Positions 25,903-37,959 of a stretch of 64,000 nucleotides of DNA are shown here, one piece after another. Every line of letters begins with the position of its first letter. Positions within the stretch are counted from its first letter, which is position 1. The notes under the pieces are model-generated. The model had not been told where the DNA came from. It searched no databases and saw only the letters and a program-made list of their open reading frames with translations. Source of the stretch: Romanomermis culicivorax. Lineage: Eukaryota > Nematoda > Enoplea > Mermithida > Mermithidae. The translations under genes and the position numbers were made by a program. Location of the stretch: contig CAWUHX010000342.1 in NCBI GenBank assembly GCA_963922205.1, forward strand, positions 186,001 to 250,000, given 5' to 3'.

Positions 25903-26200
25903 CATACCTGTACTTGGGGGGGTTGGGGGACCCAGTACCCAAAATCATTGGAATTTTTAAAGTTTATGGGATTTTTGCATTTTTGCCAATTTGGCCATTT
26001 TGGGGTTTTTGACGATGGAGAACATCATAAAAACATCAATTTTCCATGGGGGAAAAAACTTTTGAACCAAAAAAAATAAAATTTTTGAAAAAAAATTTTT
26101 TCGGCTCAAAATTTGTTTTTCCATTAAAAATTGATGTTTTCATGACATTTTCCATCAGCAAAAACCCCAAAACGGTCAAATTTGGCAACAGCGAAGCACT
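25903..26200 (+). mobile_element. CATAC-family-like left end, partial
   Basis: A CATACCTGTACTTGGGGGGG start resembles type B elements, followed by A/T-rich hairpin-like sequence (AAAACATCAATTTTCCATGG against AAAAATTGATGTTTTCATG). No right end or TSD is found before the tandem array. Confidence 0.4.
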
Positions 26201-26450
26201 TTCCTAAGCCTAAGCCTAAGCCAGAACACTAAAATGACCAAATTTACGAAGCACTTTCCTAAGCCTAAGCCTAAGCCAAAACACTAAAATGACCAAATTT
26301 ACGAAGCACTTTCCTAAGCCTAAGCCTAAGCCAAAACACTAAAATGACCAAATTTACGAAGCACTTTCCTAAGCCTAAGCCTAAGCCAAAACACTAAAAT
26401 GACCAAATTTACGAAGCACTTTCCTAAGCCTAAGCCTAAGCCAAAACAAA
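26185..26450 (+). repeat. 55-bp tandem array, each unit carrying (CCTAAG)3
   Basis: Five CCTAAGCCTAAGCCTAAGCC blocks start at 26203, 26258, 26313, 26368 and 26423, exactly 55 bp apart. The spacer (AAAACACTAAAATGACC, then AAATTTACGAAGCACTTT) is almost unchanged. The CCTAAG units are the reverse complement of the TTAGGC tract at 25780-25858, so the two can pair as an inverted repeat. Confidence 0.9.
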
Positions 26451-26521
26451 ATAATACATGCACTTATTATATTTAATTATGATATTTATATTTAGTTATA
26501 TTTAGTATTATATTTAGTTCT

Positions 26522-27160
26522 CAGTCCGGCGCGGAGCGCCGAAAATTTTTTGGATTTTCACTTTCTAAAACTCTGGAAAATGAACTTTCATAACGTTGAG
26601 AAATGAATTGAAATCAAACTGATGAAGTGTAACTTGTTTCAAATTCCGGCGCGAAGCGCCGGAAAAATTTGCGGGTTTATATATTCTAAAACACCGGAAA
26701 ATAAATTTCTCCAACAGATATTCATGAGCAGAAGTTCTAAAATCGTAGTCTAGAATGATGTCTTTAATTTCCATCTTCAATAAACGCAAAAGTTCAGGTT
26801 GAAAACGTTGAAAAAATTCCAAGCATCGAGAGAAAAAATTGAGAGAATTGATGAGAAATCTCAACTGCTAACGATTAAAAAATGAAACGAGTCAACTTGA
26901 TTGATAGAAACTGTGAAGCATTAATTAGTAAGTTGAAGTAGATATGCTAACGGCCGCGCCTGATAGAAAATAGTTAAGATTATACCCATGACGAGCGCGA
27001 AGCGCCGGAAAATTTTGAGATTTTGACCCTTTTAAGTCCACCAAAACGCATCTTTTCAGTTTTGAATTCCCCAAAAATTTTTCCACAATGAGAACCATAC
27101 CCAAAATATTTTTCCTCATTTCGAAATTTTTTTCCTCAAAAGACCCCATTTGAGGAAAAA
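26522..27160 (+). repeat. Type C hairpin repeat, uninterrupted copy
   Basis: Hairpins at 26524 (GGCGCGGAGCGCC), 26646 (GGCGCGAAGCGCC) and 26995 (GCGCGAAGCGC) occur in the same order and spacing as in 22361-23440. The AACTTGAT site at about 26893 is unoccupied. No coding capacity is evident. Confidence 0.7.
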
Positions 27161-27483
27161 AAACGGTGGTTAATAGTGCCTGCTGTATAAGGCGGCAGTG
27201 TCTATTGACCGGATCCGGTCAATATTTTTTTAGCTATTGACAGGATCCGGGCAGGAGAAGATGCTATGGGAGCGTGATGGCAGTGTCTATAATTATCCTG
27301 ATTTGTGTAAAAATTCATTAAAATCCATTCGATTTACATGATAAACTGGTCGATATCAATATATGAGGAAACTTTTTTGCACAATATAGCTTAATTTTTC
27401 GATGATTTTCAGGATGGATTGTTATGTACAAGCTATTGAACTTCATAATTTGCACAAAATGCTGTAGCCGAAGATTATTGACC

Positions 27484-28430
27484 TGTCCATTGCAGATGCT
27501 TCGAAAGCTTCAGTAGCTGGTTCGATTTTTGGTTGCTTCCAAGATCTCGCCAAAGCCATTGGACGGCTAGAAAGTGAAACTTTTCAGTCATTTTCAATCG
27601 AGTCCAGTAAACGTTTTCATAACCATGAGAAGAAATTTGTTTTTTCAAAGCTTGTTCTAGTTTGCAGGAATGGTATTCGTTGTAGGGCAACTGGCATAGG
27701 CCTACGACCCAATCAAAGTTATTTCGGAGCTGTGGGGTGTAGCTGTCGTTTAAATATTAATTTCAGTAATGCAGAAAATAAACTGAAAGTCACCCGCTCG
27801 AATTTTAAACATAATCACGAAGTTTCTGAAGAATTATTGTCTCATTTCCCACATAAAAGAAGATTAGACGGAGATGCAAGAGATTTCATTGTAAAAGCAG
27901 CCCAGTTGGGAGCTAATGTAAAATTGATTGCTGAGGAATTCGCTCCACTGAACGTAAACAAGTGACTAATCATGATATTAGAAACATCATAGATGCTGCC
28001 CGCAGTTCTGAGAAAGCCAACGAAGTTTCCAAAACCATTTATTTTCTTGAAAATGTGAAAAAGACTGATCCAGGCTCATACCTCAAAGTTATATCAGACC
28101 CAAAATCGAATGTTGTGGATATAATCTTTTTTCAAACTAGTCTCATGCGTCAATGGTTTATCGGAATTCCAGAATTAGTTAGATGGAACTTATCGTCTAA
28201 ACAACATCAACTATGTTCTTTTTTTATTCACTGCGCTAGATAATAATCGTATCAGTCGCATTGTTGCAGCAGCATTTTTGAGCTCGGAGACTGAATATCT
28301 AGTGACATCTTGTTTCGAACAGTTTAAAATCAGTAATCAGGATAGCGTAGACAAACTAAAATTGTTGTTTTGAACAAAGATTTTGAGTCCGTTAAGGCGG
28401 CTCAGAAGAGCTATACAAAAACTACAGTAA
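27484..28430 (+). pseudogene. MULE/FAR1-like (ZSWIM-type) transposase, broken
   Basis: An upstream frame begins near 27484 and reads through CRNGIRCRATG and VGCSCRLNINF to a FKHNHEVSEELLSHFP...KRRL segment, the N-terminal zinc-binding FAR1/MULE pattern (conserved Cys and HNH). A stop follows at 27962 and the reading continues one frame over with TNHDIRNII, then VVDIIFFQTSLMRQWF, which is the start of the MULE RNase H-like region. Further frame changes are needed at about 28230 and 28360, where NKDFESVKAA carries a catalytic-type Asp. The zinc-finger C-terminus is absent. It is therefore a decayed transposase. A host ZSWIM1/3-like gene derived from such a transposase is an alternative, but the lesions argue against function. 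Confidence 0.6.
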
Positions 28431-28785
28431 GTCGCGCATGCGTAATGTTTGCATTAATCAAATGTCAAACCTGCAGTTAATAAAAATAGTCATATGTAGC
28501 AACACAGAAAATTCGCGCGACAGTGACTGCAGTATCATTGCTACGATTATAGTTTCATGTGTTCCTAATTTTAGGATCCCTCAAACGTACACTGATTGCG
28601 TACTTGACTTGTGTTGGCATAAATAAACCCAAAAATTCTTGCAAACTGAAACGCGTTTTCAGCCGTTGAATCATTGAGTCAGCCTGTCGAGTTTATCTAG
28701 TTCGTAGTACAGAATCACTCCAATGCACCGTACAACTCCAATATGGTTCGAATCATGCTACATTTAATAACATGGAATAACCTAG
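28431..28785. other. No gene; spacer between MULE remnant and solo LTR
   Basis: Nothing is supported. The transposon end has not been located; GGCAGTGTCTAT occurs at 27190 and 27288 upstream of the transposase, but no partner is seen here. Confidence 0.35.
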
Positions 28786-30211
28786 TGTCACATTAAACGT
28801 ATTGGGAGCCATGTCACATTAAGTAGATTGGTGATCAGTCACATTGATGGGAAAACCCATACCATATCCCATAGGAAATATGGCCATGACACTGCGAGTG
28901 ACATGCTGTGACCCTGTTAGGTGGCTCCGTTAATGTATCCGTTTCGGGAACCTAACCAAGCTGGTACTACCACAGGAAAACCCATGGTGTACCTCGGCCT
29001 TGTCCTAGGGTTCAGCTGTAGAATAATGGACAATGCAGCCGGGTCAGGGGTGGCAATCCCTAGTCCTCATTCACTGAAAATGAGGGTCTGTGCCATTCGT
29101 GGAATGGCTTACTGTAGGGGACCCAATCGTCAACCTAAATCCCCTAATTGGCCCTGACCTTAAGGGTTCAAGGGCTTTCTCAACTGAGGGTACTCTCAAG
29201 GGAAAACTGGCTTAAGGAGGATTCCCACAAATGTATCCTCAACAATAATAACCCCTGAGAAGACTCACTAAATCCTCTTCTCAAAGTACTCGGCGCTGGG
29301 AAGGGTCAAAGCGTGGGTCCTGCTGACGGCGGCGAAGTGGGTTCCATAATCCAAAAGCGATTCAGCGTGGAGGGTAGGCAAATGCGAGTTGGCGGGCGAT
29401 GGTATCAAAGCGTTCCTCAGGGAGGCGACGGGGGTTCTTGATCAACAGGCGACGCGGTAAACTCCTAGGGTTGGGTTACGGTAACTGGCAACGCAAGGGA
29501 GACCGAAGGCGACTGTGTAGATTTATTATTGAAGGGTGGCAGATGCAGGTAAGATATGCAAATTTATAATAAACGACATTGAGGAATGTGGAGTTGTAAG
29601 CTAAAAACCCACAACACGGTTTAGGCCCAAAAGTGAGTGCAAAATTAACAAAACAAGCCCTCTTAAAGGGCCCCGTAATCTACAGTATGCCTTGGGCGGA
29701 GTTAAGACACACCCAAGCTAACTTCTGCAGTGGAAATCGCTGCAGAAGATGCCTATAGTCACATAGACATTTTCCAGTTCACTACGCTGAACATTGGGGC
29801 GAGTTTTCACTCTCCATGCTTAGCAAAGGAACGTCATCTAGTGAGAATTTCCAACTAGGCGTTTCATGTTGCGAAATGTCGCTAGTTTTTACTGATAAGA
29901 GGTTCACGTTGTGCTCCAATTACAGCGATGAGCTCGGAGAGCTTATTTTTAACGGAAATTCTGACTGGCGGGTTACATACCATAGTCTACATGCGCAATG
30001 GAAAAATAACAAAACGTAATGGAAATAAAAGTGGGAAAGAAAAACAGAAATGAAACACAAAAAGTAAACACAGAAATTGCATGTAAAAATTATAAAAACG
30101 AAACGTAAAATTAATGTAAGTTACTGCTAACAAAATATGATGGTGAAAAACATAACGGAAAAATATGATGTGAATCACGTGACGCCGGGCGAAATTCATC
30201 AGCACGTGACA
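28786..30211 (-). mobile_element. Solo LTR (same family as the Env-bearing element), TSD CTAG
   Basis: On the minus strand the LTR runs from TGTCACGTGC to TTAATGTGACA (1426 bp), with CTAG on both flanks (28782-28785 and 30212-30215). It shares with the LTR at 53375-54835 the TCACGTG repeats at its start, the TTCTGCAG...TTAGCTTG segment, a GTGAGTCTTCTCAGGGG segment and the ATGTGACA end. No internal region remains, as expected for LTR-LTR recombination. Short ORFs within it are not coding. Confidence 0.88.
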
Positions 30212-30621
30212 CTAGCATAGAAGCGAAACGCTTGGCTATATTTGTACACATAAAACGTAAATTTACTATTTGAGTACGGTATATAGCCTTTTTGCTTGTG
30301 TAAGTATAAATGAATATGAGCCGCTCATTTGTTTGGTACAAATGGGAATAGTAAAACAAGCAGTGATCAGACTGCTGAAGAGTGATTAATTCTGAATAAC
30401 TGAATATTTAACCAACCTTCGAATAATGTGTCATAATCAATATTATTTGCGTTACAAGAAGGTGAAAATGGATGTCTGATTACGTCTTTCGATTCACTCT
30501 AAAATTTTAGGAAAATTTCGCAGAAGTTATAGCATAAGATGCTGTGAGATGGTTTAGATATTAATTCAGTATAAGTAATTTGAGTTTAACATCTTTTCTT
30601 CTACCTAGATAGTCTAACCTA

Positions 30622-30979
30622 TGTCACGTGCCGAGGAATGCGAATGAAGGACTGTGCCATTCCATGAATGGCACAGTCCTTCATTCTCAGTGAATGAGGA
30701 CTAGGGATTGCTACCCCTGACCCGGCCGCATTGTCCATTATTCTACAGCTGAACCCTAGGACAAGGCCGAGGTACACCATAGGTTTTCCTGTGGTAGTAC
30801 CAGCTGGGTTAGGTTCCCAAAGTAGATACCTAAATGAGCCACCCAACGGGGTCATAGCATGCCACTTGCTGTGACATGACCATATTTCCTATGGATATGG
30901 TATGGGTTTCACCATCAATGTGACTGATCACCTATTCGGTTAATGTGACATGGCCCCCCAATTTATACTTAATGTGACA
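30622..30979 (+). mobile_element. LTR of the same family, internally deleted
   Basis: It begins TGTCACGTGCCGAGG and ends TTAATGTGACA. About 1.07 kb of the LTR interior present in the 28786-30211 copy is missing, joining the first 20 bp or so to the 3' third. No TSD is seen. The deletion junction forms a perfect 21-bp-stem palindrome (30642-30686). Confidence 0.75.
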
Positions 30980-32120
30980 GGTACAATGCCGAAAATTGTT
31001 GAGATACTGTAGCGATAGGAATTTTGAGTTTCATCTGTTGTAGGCCGGCTTTGATTTATTGCGCGTGTTTGAAGAAGAGACATATGGAAGGTAGGAAGCG
31101 TGTAGAATACTGTATATCGGACACGCAGAGTATCCAATGGATTTCATGCAACGATAATCGAACGCAGGCGATTGATGGGCTCGTAGAGAGTTCTGTGTCA
31201 ATTTATCCAAGGAAGATCCCTTAATCGTTTAAGGTTTTTGGTGCCAAAACTCGGAATGCATCAGCTTACCCTGCTAGGAGTTGTACCCCAATACTCAAAC
31301 TATTTTCCAAATAGTTTGACTCAAACTAGAGCACACGTGTGGTTTTCAATTTACTGAACTATGTAAAATACCGCTTCACTCTCAAAAAATATCACACATG
31401 TGAAAACACACAACTGCACGTCAGCACTACAGACTACTAACAATAAAAAATCTTTCACAATTTCATCAGCCATCATGGCCATGCCTCCTTAGTATCTCTG
31501 CACGATCTTTCCCGATTGCACTTGCTAATCTTTTTGAAAATCAATACACTCTTTACAAAAACGCCAAAACACTCCACAACATTCCTCCCCATTTTGATGT
31601 AAATTGCCTCAAGCAATTTGAAGGTTTTGGCAGACGAGATTTACAATTTTAGCAATTTTTGATTGTAGGAGAGCATATAGCTCATATCCGCAACGTTTTA
31701 TTCTTTCGGGACAGCAGTGCAACCTTTTCTTCACCTAGCAGCAAAACTATACAAACGAAAATATCAAAAATAAGATCACAATTTTAAAAGGCACAGAATG
31801 ATGAGCAAAAAACGAACTAGAGTTTTTTGAATCAAGAAATTTTAAAATTTTTTACAAATCAAAATAACAGAAGATTCTAATAGAAGTAAGTGAACCAATG
31901 AAAATGTGTGTAGCATTGCAGTAGCACTTTTGTGCGTTTTTTGATCAATTTTGCTTTGGGTGGAAAGCCTGGGCATTTCTGCAAGACTTTCACTGACATT
32001 TTGCTGGATTTTGCTATGCCCGGCATTGGCATCTGGGGTGCTTCAATAGTCATCAGTGCTCTTGGAGCGAGAGCTCATTGTGCTGCACCTAACAAAGTTT
32101 GGACACCAGTAGTCGGAGTG
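30980..32120. other. No gene; possible leader of a decayed LTR element
   Basis: It contains TTGGTGCCAAAACTCGGAA at about 31238, which could be an old primer-binding site, but no LTR end precedes it. The rest is AT-rich without supported genes. Confidence 0.35.
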
Positions 32121-32560
32121 TAACGGTTCTCGCACACTGGGTGTTAGCTTCTCTACCACAGACTGCACAGCCCTGCATCGCCTGTTGGGACTGCAGCAGT
32201 GCCCGTCACAAATATCCAGGTCTGGGCCCGTGACTTGGATGAGCAACATCAAGTCTATGGGTTCAGAGGGAAATGCATGATGGCACTTTTTGTGCATCAT
32301 CACATTCTCCTCCTAGGGAAGTGTGACGCCCTCGTCACAACATCCCTCCACATGCTGAGGCAGGCAAGGGGCCCCTGGTACAGTCACCATGTAACGGTTC
32401 TTGCACACTGGGTGGTAGCTTCTCTACCACCAACTGCACAGCCCTGCATCGCCTGTTGCGACTGCAGCAGTACCCGTCACAAAAATCCGGGTCTGGGCCC
32501 ATGACTTGGCTGAGCAACATCAAGTCTACAGGTTCAGAGGAAAATGTGTGAAGGTCACGC
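32121..32560 (+). repeat. Direct repeat, two copies of about 165 bp, period 270 bp
   Basis: Copy 1 starts GTAACGGTTCTCGCACACTG at 32121 and copy 2 GTAACGGTTCTTGCACACTG at 32391. Both run through CTGCACAGCCCTGCATCGCC to GAGCAACATCAAGTCTA with roughly 90% identity. The 100 bp between the copies is unrelated. ORFs on both strands span the repeats but resemble nothing known. Confidence 0.7.
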
Positions 32561-33599
32561 ATCGTCACAGGAGCTTGTCTCCTGGTCGTATTAATTATCA
32601 ATGCTGGCTTCATTTGAAATTTTGGTGGTATAGCCAGTTGTGTCGGCATTGTCGGACTTTTCTTCTTTTTCAATTTGGTTTGCTTATCCATTCCGATTTG
32701 GTATTCCTGATGAATATCCCATATTATTTGTTTATTTTCTTCAATCCCAGGTAATTTGTTGCTTTCTTGTCGGTCAAACATTTCAAGATGTATCGAACAG
32801 CCATTGAATATGAGTTATCGGTGGTTTTGTAGTCAAAAGCCTGTCGGGCATGAAAGAGGAACAGCATGAGCTGCATTATGACTATCCCCTTTTCAGCTCC
32901 ATAATATTTATAGTAATCACACATCCAACTAAGAAGAACTACTGTGAGTTCTTCTGTACAATGTGGATCATGTCATAAATATCTCGGATGAAAACAGTCC
33001 GGAAAATCTTGTGCAATTTGTTGTGAAGCCGTGGTGGCTTGTTGCAGGATTGTTGGATCAAACTGCAGATGGGCCCAATTGAAATAATTAATGATAATCA
33101 TTTCATCTATCATTCGTGGAAGAATTTGGGCTGTTATGGGTGCAGTAGGTAGGCTAGGGTACCATTTTTCAGGTGGTTTTTGTGGTCGTCCAAATCGTCA
33201 GTATGGTATTTTATATTGGCCAATGAGTCTCTTTTTTTATGTTTCTTCATCAACTGTTTCAGTTCGTTGTGAAGTCAATCATTTCCTCAGAGTCAGCCAT
33301 CGGAAGCTGTTGACTCTCTTTTTGTTTGATAATATATTTTTTCAGTTGATCACATTTTAGAGCACTGGCCCATTCGAGTTTCTTTTGAGTATCCCTAGAG
33401 TAGCTAGGATGCTCATGTTTGTATCGAGAATAGTATCATTCATGATGATATTTTCTAGGTCATTCATTCGACGCATATTCCCCATATTGATTCTTCTGAC
33501 TATCATATTCTTCATTTTCTCAGCATGTAGTAGACTGCCAAGGTTGTTCATGTTGATATTGATATCTTGTTTTGACAAAGGCATAAAAAACTCGAGTCT

Positions 33600-34975
33600 G
33601 ATAAATCAAACTGTGTCACAACAAAGCAGTTGTATTAGGGATGAAAACCCAAATGTCAGGCAGCAGGTTATGCCTACAATGATTCTGATTGATCCGGCTT
33701 TATGGGTCAATCCAGCTCAAGTAGGCCCAACTGTCTATGACTTTGAAAGGGCTATCAAACTGAAATTACTGCAATCAGATATGCTAAGTAAACAGGTTCT
33801 TGCTTTCCTAGTGGAGCTAGAAGGTGAGTTTTGAAAGAATACTCCCGATGAGGTGAAACTGGAAGCATTAACCCAATTATCAAGGGATTTGCCAAAAGAA
33901 TTGGCCGAAAAGTCAATGACGTATAGGTAAGCCTGAGACAAAATTTATGAATTATTGTGCTCCTGATTGTAACCTGGATATGCTCAAACAAGATTTGCTG
34001 GATATTAAACAGGAACCAGATGAAGCAGCAACCAAATTTTTGAACCAAATTTTTGAAAAGGGTCAGAGCACATGTGAATCTCATTTACCAGAGTGAAAGT
34101 AAAGAGTTTCAAAATAAAGTGATCATTGAAACCTTTTTCTAAAGAAGTTCTTTAACTTATCAATTAGGACTGCAGAAAGACATAGCTAAATTCAAAAATT
34201 GGTATGATCTTTTGCAAGCAGTCTATGAGATAGAGCTAAAGTACAGAAATGCTATTAGAACATTTGGGCCAAGAGAGCAGCCCATGATGATAAATACGGC
34301 ACAAATGGAAATTGCTGATGAGCAGCAAGCCGATGGGAATGTAATCCAAAGGCCTTATGAAAGCACCCAAAAATGCAATAGGGACTTTGGAAGGCCAAAT
34401 ACAGAAAGGCAAACTCCGATGCAATCTTCACAAAATTAATTGATAGATATAGCAGATGAAGAAGTACTTGAATTACCTCCGCAGCAGGCCATAATGCCTC
34501 AGCAACAGCCTGTTGAGGAGCAAAGAAAGGACTCCCTCATGGTGGCTTTATCTAAAGAGTTTATTAAAATGGCACAATATTATGAAGAAATTAGGAACTC
34601 TTCCAAAGCATAAGAGGAAGCCATAACTGCTTTAACTCAGAAAGTTGATAAGGTGAAAACGAAAAGTCAACAAGAGCAGCGAAAATGGTGTACTTACCAC
34701 GAAAATAACACCCACAACATGATTGATTGTAGGACCTTGAATTTTTATAAAGGCCTACAAAATCATGGAAGGGGTGGAAATAGTGGAAGAGGTTTTGGTA
34801 GAGGTAATCCAAGAGAAAGTTTTGGAAATTTCGGAGGTAGAGGGAATTTCAGAGGTAATTTCAGAGGAAATTACAAAGGAAATAGAGGAGGTTTTGGTAA
34901 CGAAGGCGAAAGGGGAGCTTATCAAGTTTTGTTTCCTGAGGACAAGGCAGAAAGTTGGCATGAATATGCCTAATC
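33600..34975 (+). pseudogene. Ty3/gypsy-type gag remnant
   Basis: Frame-broken Gag with many stops. Fragments include a capsid-like region near 33690-34140 and 34212-34439, and a zinc-binding segment WCTYHENNTHNMIDC at about 34690 followed by an Arg/Gly-rich RGG-type tail (34770-34910: GGRGNFRGNFRGNYKGNRGG). It is immediately upstream of the pol remnant and in the same orientation. The 5' LTR is not identified. Confidence 0.65.
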
Positions 34976-35285
34976 CCAGGACACGTAAAGTTGAAGAAGC
35001 TCAGGGAGCAGATGAGGTTGTTACAAGCTACCACCCAGCTGATATTACCACGACCAAATCTAATGGACCAACAACCAGTAGTTGTAAATCAGAGTTCAAA
35101 TACTCTATTGACTCAACAGAAGGTAGTTAGTCAGTTGCAAGCCTCCAGGCAGACAGACCGACCGTTGACAAGTGGTGTTAATAGTGTACAGCAAAAACCG
35201 ATGATGGAGATGGAGTTGTGTGGTCTACATAACTGTGCCATGGAAAAGGAGGGAAATGTGCTGGAGATGGAATGCAGTGCTGAGT

Positions 35286-37714
35286 GATAGAAAGGCAACT
35301 GCAGAGGAACTGGATATGTTAGCTAGATACCCTAGAATGCAGCCATTTCACATTAGAGTAACTGTGTGTTCCACTAGTGCAAAGGCACTGATTGACATAG
35401 GAGCTCAGTGTTTGGTTATATCGGGTGATTTCTTGAAAAGATAACTTGGACTGGAGTATACAGCCTACCCTAAGATCTTGAAAGTCACTGTTGCCAATGG
35501 TAAAGTAGTGAGTGCACATGGTTATGTGCAATTTCAAATGGAATGTGATCATGGCTGTTTTCTGGTTAAGGCTATCATAATACCAGGGTCCCCAGAGGAT
35601 TTGATATTGGGAACAGACTTCCTAGCACATCCGGAAGTCAATATAGTAATAGATTTTGGAAAAGGTTCAATGACAATAATGGGTGTAAAAAAAGGTATTG
35701 ATTTGTTAACATCTGATGAAAAAGCGTTTCCAATAGTTGGGATGCATAATCAGATGATAGCAGAGTCAATGGAAGAAGAACCTATTGAAGAAGATCAAGG
35801 TTCGGCAATCCAGCAGCTGGAAGATCTAGTCCCTGTGGTGTCATGCAATAGAATTTACATCCCACATGTAACAGACCAACTAGTGAAAGCTAAATTGTGG
35901 AACAAATACTCAGCAAATAGGATAAATGGAATCATCATAGAAGGAGATCATTCAGCAATGAGATTCAGAGTAGATGATACTATTGTTGATGGTTGAAGGG
36001 AAGACTTTGTATTAATGATCTCAAATAATACAGGTTGCGGTTGCCTGATAGAACCTAATCAAGTTCTTGGCTACTGTAACTCTGTATTTTGGGGAGAGTC
36101 AAGTGTATCAATTCTAGAGGCTAGAAATTGTGGAAAAAATAGCCTAGAGGGTATTTTACATGCCAAGGAATCAAAATTCGATGGAGTTGTGTTTCTTGAA
36201 GCATTTTATAAAATGACCTCTAAAGCTACATTGTCAGAAGAACAGAAAGAGATGGCAATACCCCAACTCATGAAATACTGGGATGTGTTTAGCCTACCTT
36301 ATGATCCTCTGACAACAACCCCCCATCTAACTTGTAAAATTGATACATGTGATGCTAGTTCTGTGGCGAAGCATTACTACAGAGCTGCCATTGAACGAGG
36401 ACCATATATCAGACAACATGTGCAGGAAATGCTGGATAAGGGAGTCATAGAACCATCCAGATCGCTCTGGGTGGCGCCATTATTCCTAGTAGGGAAGAAA
36501 GATGGGTCCCTCAGGCTGGTTGTGGATTTCAAAGGCTTGAACGAGGTCATGATGGATGATCGATATCCAATACCCAGAATGTATGAATATCTGGACTGCC
36601 TCCAGAGAGCAAAATTTTATATGACTCTTGACCTCAAGTCCCCTTATTGGCAAGTGCCAATGGAAGAGGGCAGTAAAGAAAAGACTGCTTTCTTGTGCCA
36701 AGAAGGTTGTTTCAGTTCAAGGTAATGCCCTTTGGACTGAAAAATGCATCAGCCGAGTTCGAGAGGATGATGGAAAGAATCATACATCCTCATGTGTGGA
36801 AGATATTTCTAGTATATATAGACAATATCATAGTGTTCTCGAATACGTTCGAGGAACACATAGAAAATTTAAAGCTGGTAGTGGATACACTGAGACGAGC
36901 CCAGCTTACACTTAAACCAGAAAAATGCAAATTCTTACCAAAGAAGGTTCATTTTCTTAGTAATATTTTGGATTCTAATGGAATTTTGCCTGATCCAAAA
37001 AATGTGCAAGCTATAAAAGAGTTTGAATTCCCAGACTGGGTCAAGCGTACGCAAAGGTTTCTCTGAATGCTCCAATAGTGTAAAAAATTTATACCAAATT
37101 TGGTAAAGCATGCAGAGCCTTTGTATAAGCTGACAGCCGAGAAAAGGAATAAATGACTCATCACAGAGGATCATCATGAAGCATTTAATGCTTTAAAAGA
37201 AACACTGGTATCAGTTCCATTTCTTAGGTACCCAGTAATGGATGGCTCAGCCCAATTCATTTTGCAAACAGATGCCAGTGGAACAGCATTAGGGGCTGTT
37301 TTATATCAAGAGTCTGGAAATGATCGTTGGGTCATAGCATATAATAGCCAAGTGCTGAAGGAAGACGAGAAAAAGTGGTGTGCTACCAAAAGGGAGTGCC
37401 TCGGGATTATCTACAGCCTCAAAATCTATTCGCACTATTTATTGGGGCAGAAAGTAGTGATTAAGACTGATCACAGACCACTGTTGTCAATGAAAGTCAA
37501 TACCACAACAAATGACAAGTTGAAACGGTGGTATGTGATCATTAATCAATACAACCACAAGTTAGAATATGTGCCAGGTAGACAGAATGCTATGGCTGAC
37601 TTTCTATCTAGAATGGATGAGCCAGAGGATGTTGTGAAATCCCCACCAAAGTGGAAGAGTATGTTCAAATTGGATGTTGTTTCCTCTGATGTCAAAGGAA
37701 TGAAAAAACAATAA
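35286..37714 (+). pseudogene. Ty3/gypsy-type pol remnant: protease, RT, RNase H, no integrase
   Basis: Frame 3 carries the retropepsin (ALIDIGAQCLVIS, DIG in place of DTG, and LILGTDFLAHP) with stops at 35442 and 35994. It then carries the start of RT (HYYRAAIERGPYI...VIEPS.SLWVAPLFLVGKKDG, DLKSPYWQ). Near 36700 the reading moves to frame 2 for FQFKVMPFGLKNASAEFERM and the active-site box YIDN (YIDD expected), with stops at about 37064, 37079 and 37155. RNase H follows (FILQTDASGTALGAVLYQ, KTDHRPLLS, AMADFLSRMDEP) to TAA at 37714. The expected zinc-binding and DDE integrase is absent; a simple-sequence array follows 250 bp later. The element cannot have been autonomous in this state. Confidence 0.9.
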
Positions 37715-37959
37715 GAACAACAAATTTCCTTGGTGGCCGAGAGGAACAACATTTCCCAGGAGGGTAGTTGTGGAGTGGTGCGTGGCAGAGGTGCTGTGCC
37801 CCAGTTGCAAGGTAGAGGTAGCGAGTATGGCCAATGGGTATGGAGGCCTTATGGATGTTGTGGAGGAGTGCACAGAGATGCGCAAGGAGGCAGGGAGCCG
37901 CAACAGTTAAATATAGCCGCAGGGTTTTTGGCCCAAAAATATCCTTTTTGCATTTATTT

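Noticed and set aside
26185-26450. Regular 55-bp spacing resembling a CRISPR array
   Set aside because: Both the CCTAAG block and the spacer are conserved between units, there are no unique spacers, and the context is an animal genome.
28921-29157. 78-codon ORF recurring at 28921, 30619 (minus) and 41760
   Set aside because: It recurs because it lies in the LTR family (28786-30211, 30622-30979, 41638-52070), and copies differ by frame-disrupting changes.
31238-31258. TTGGTGCCAAAACTCGGAA as a retroelement primer-binding site
   Set aside because: It resembles known PBS sequences, but no LTR ending in CA precedes it and no pol follows for 4 kb.
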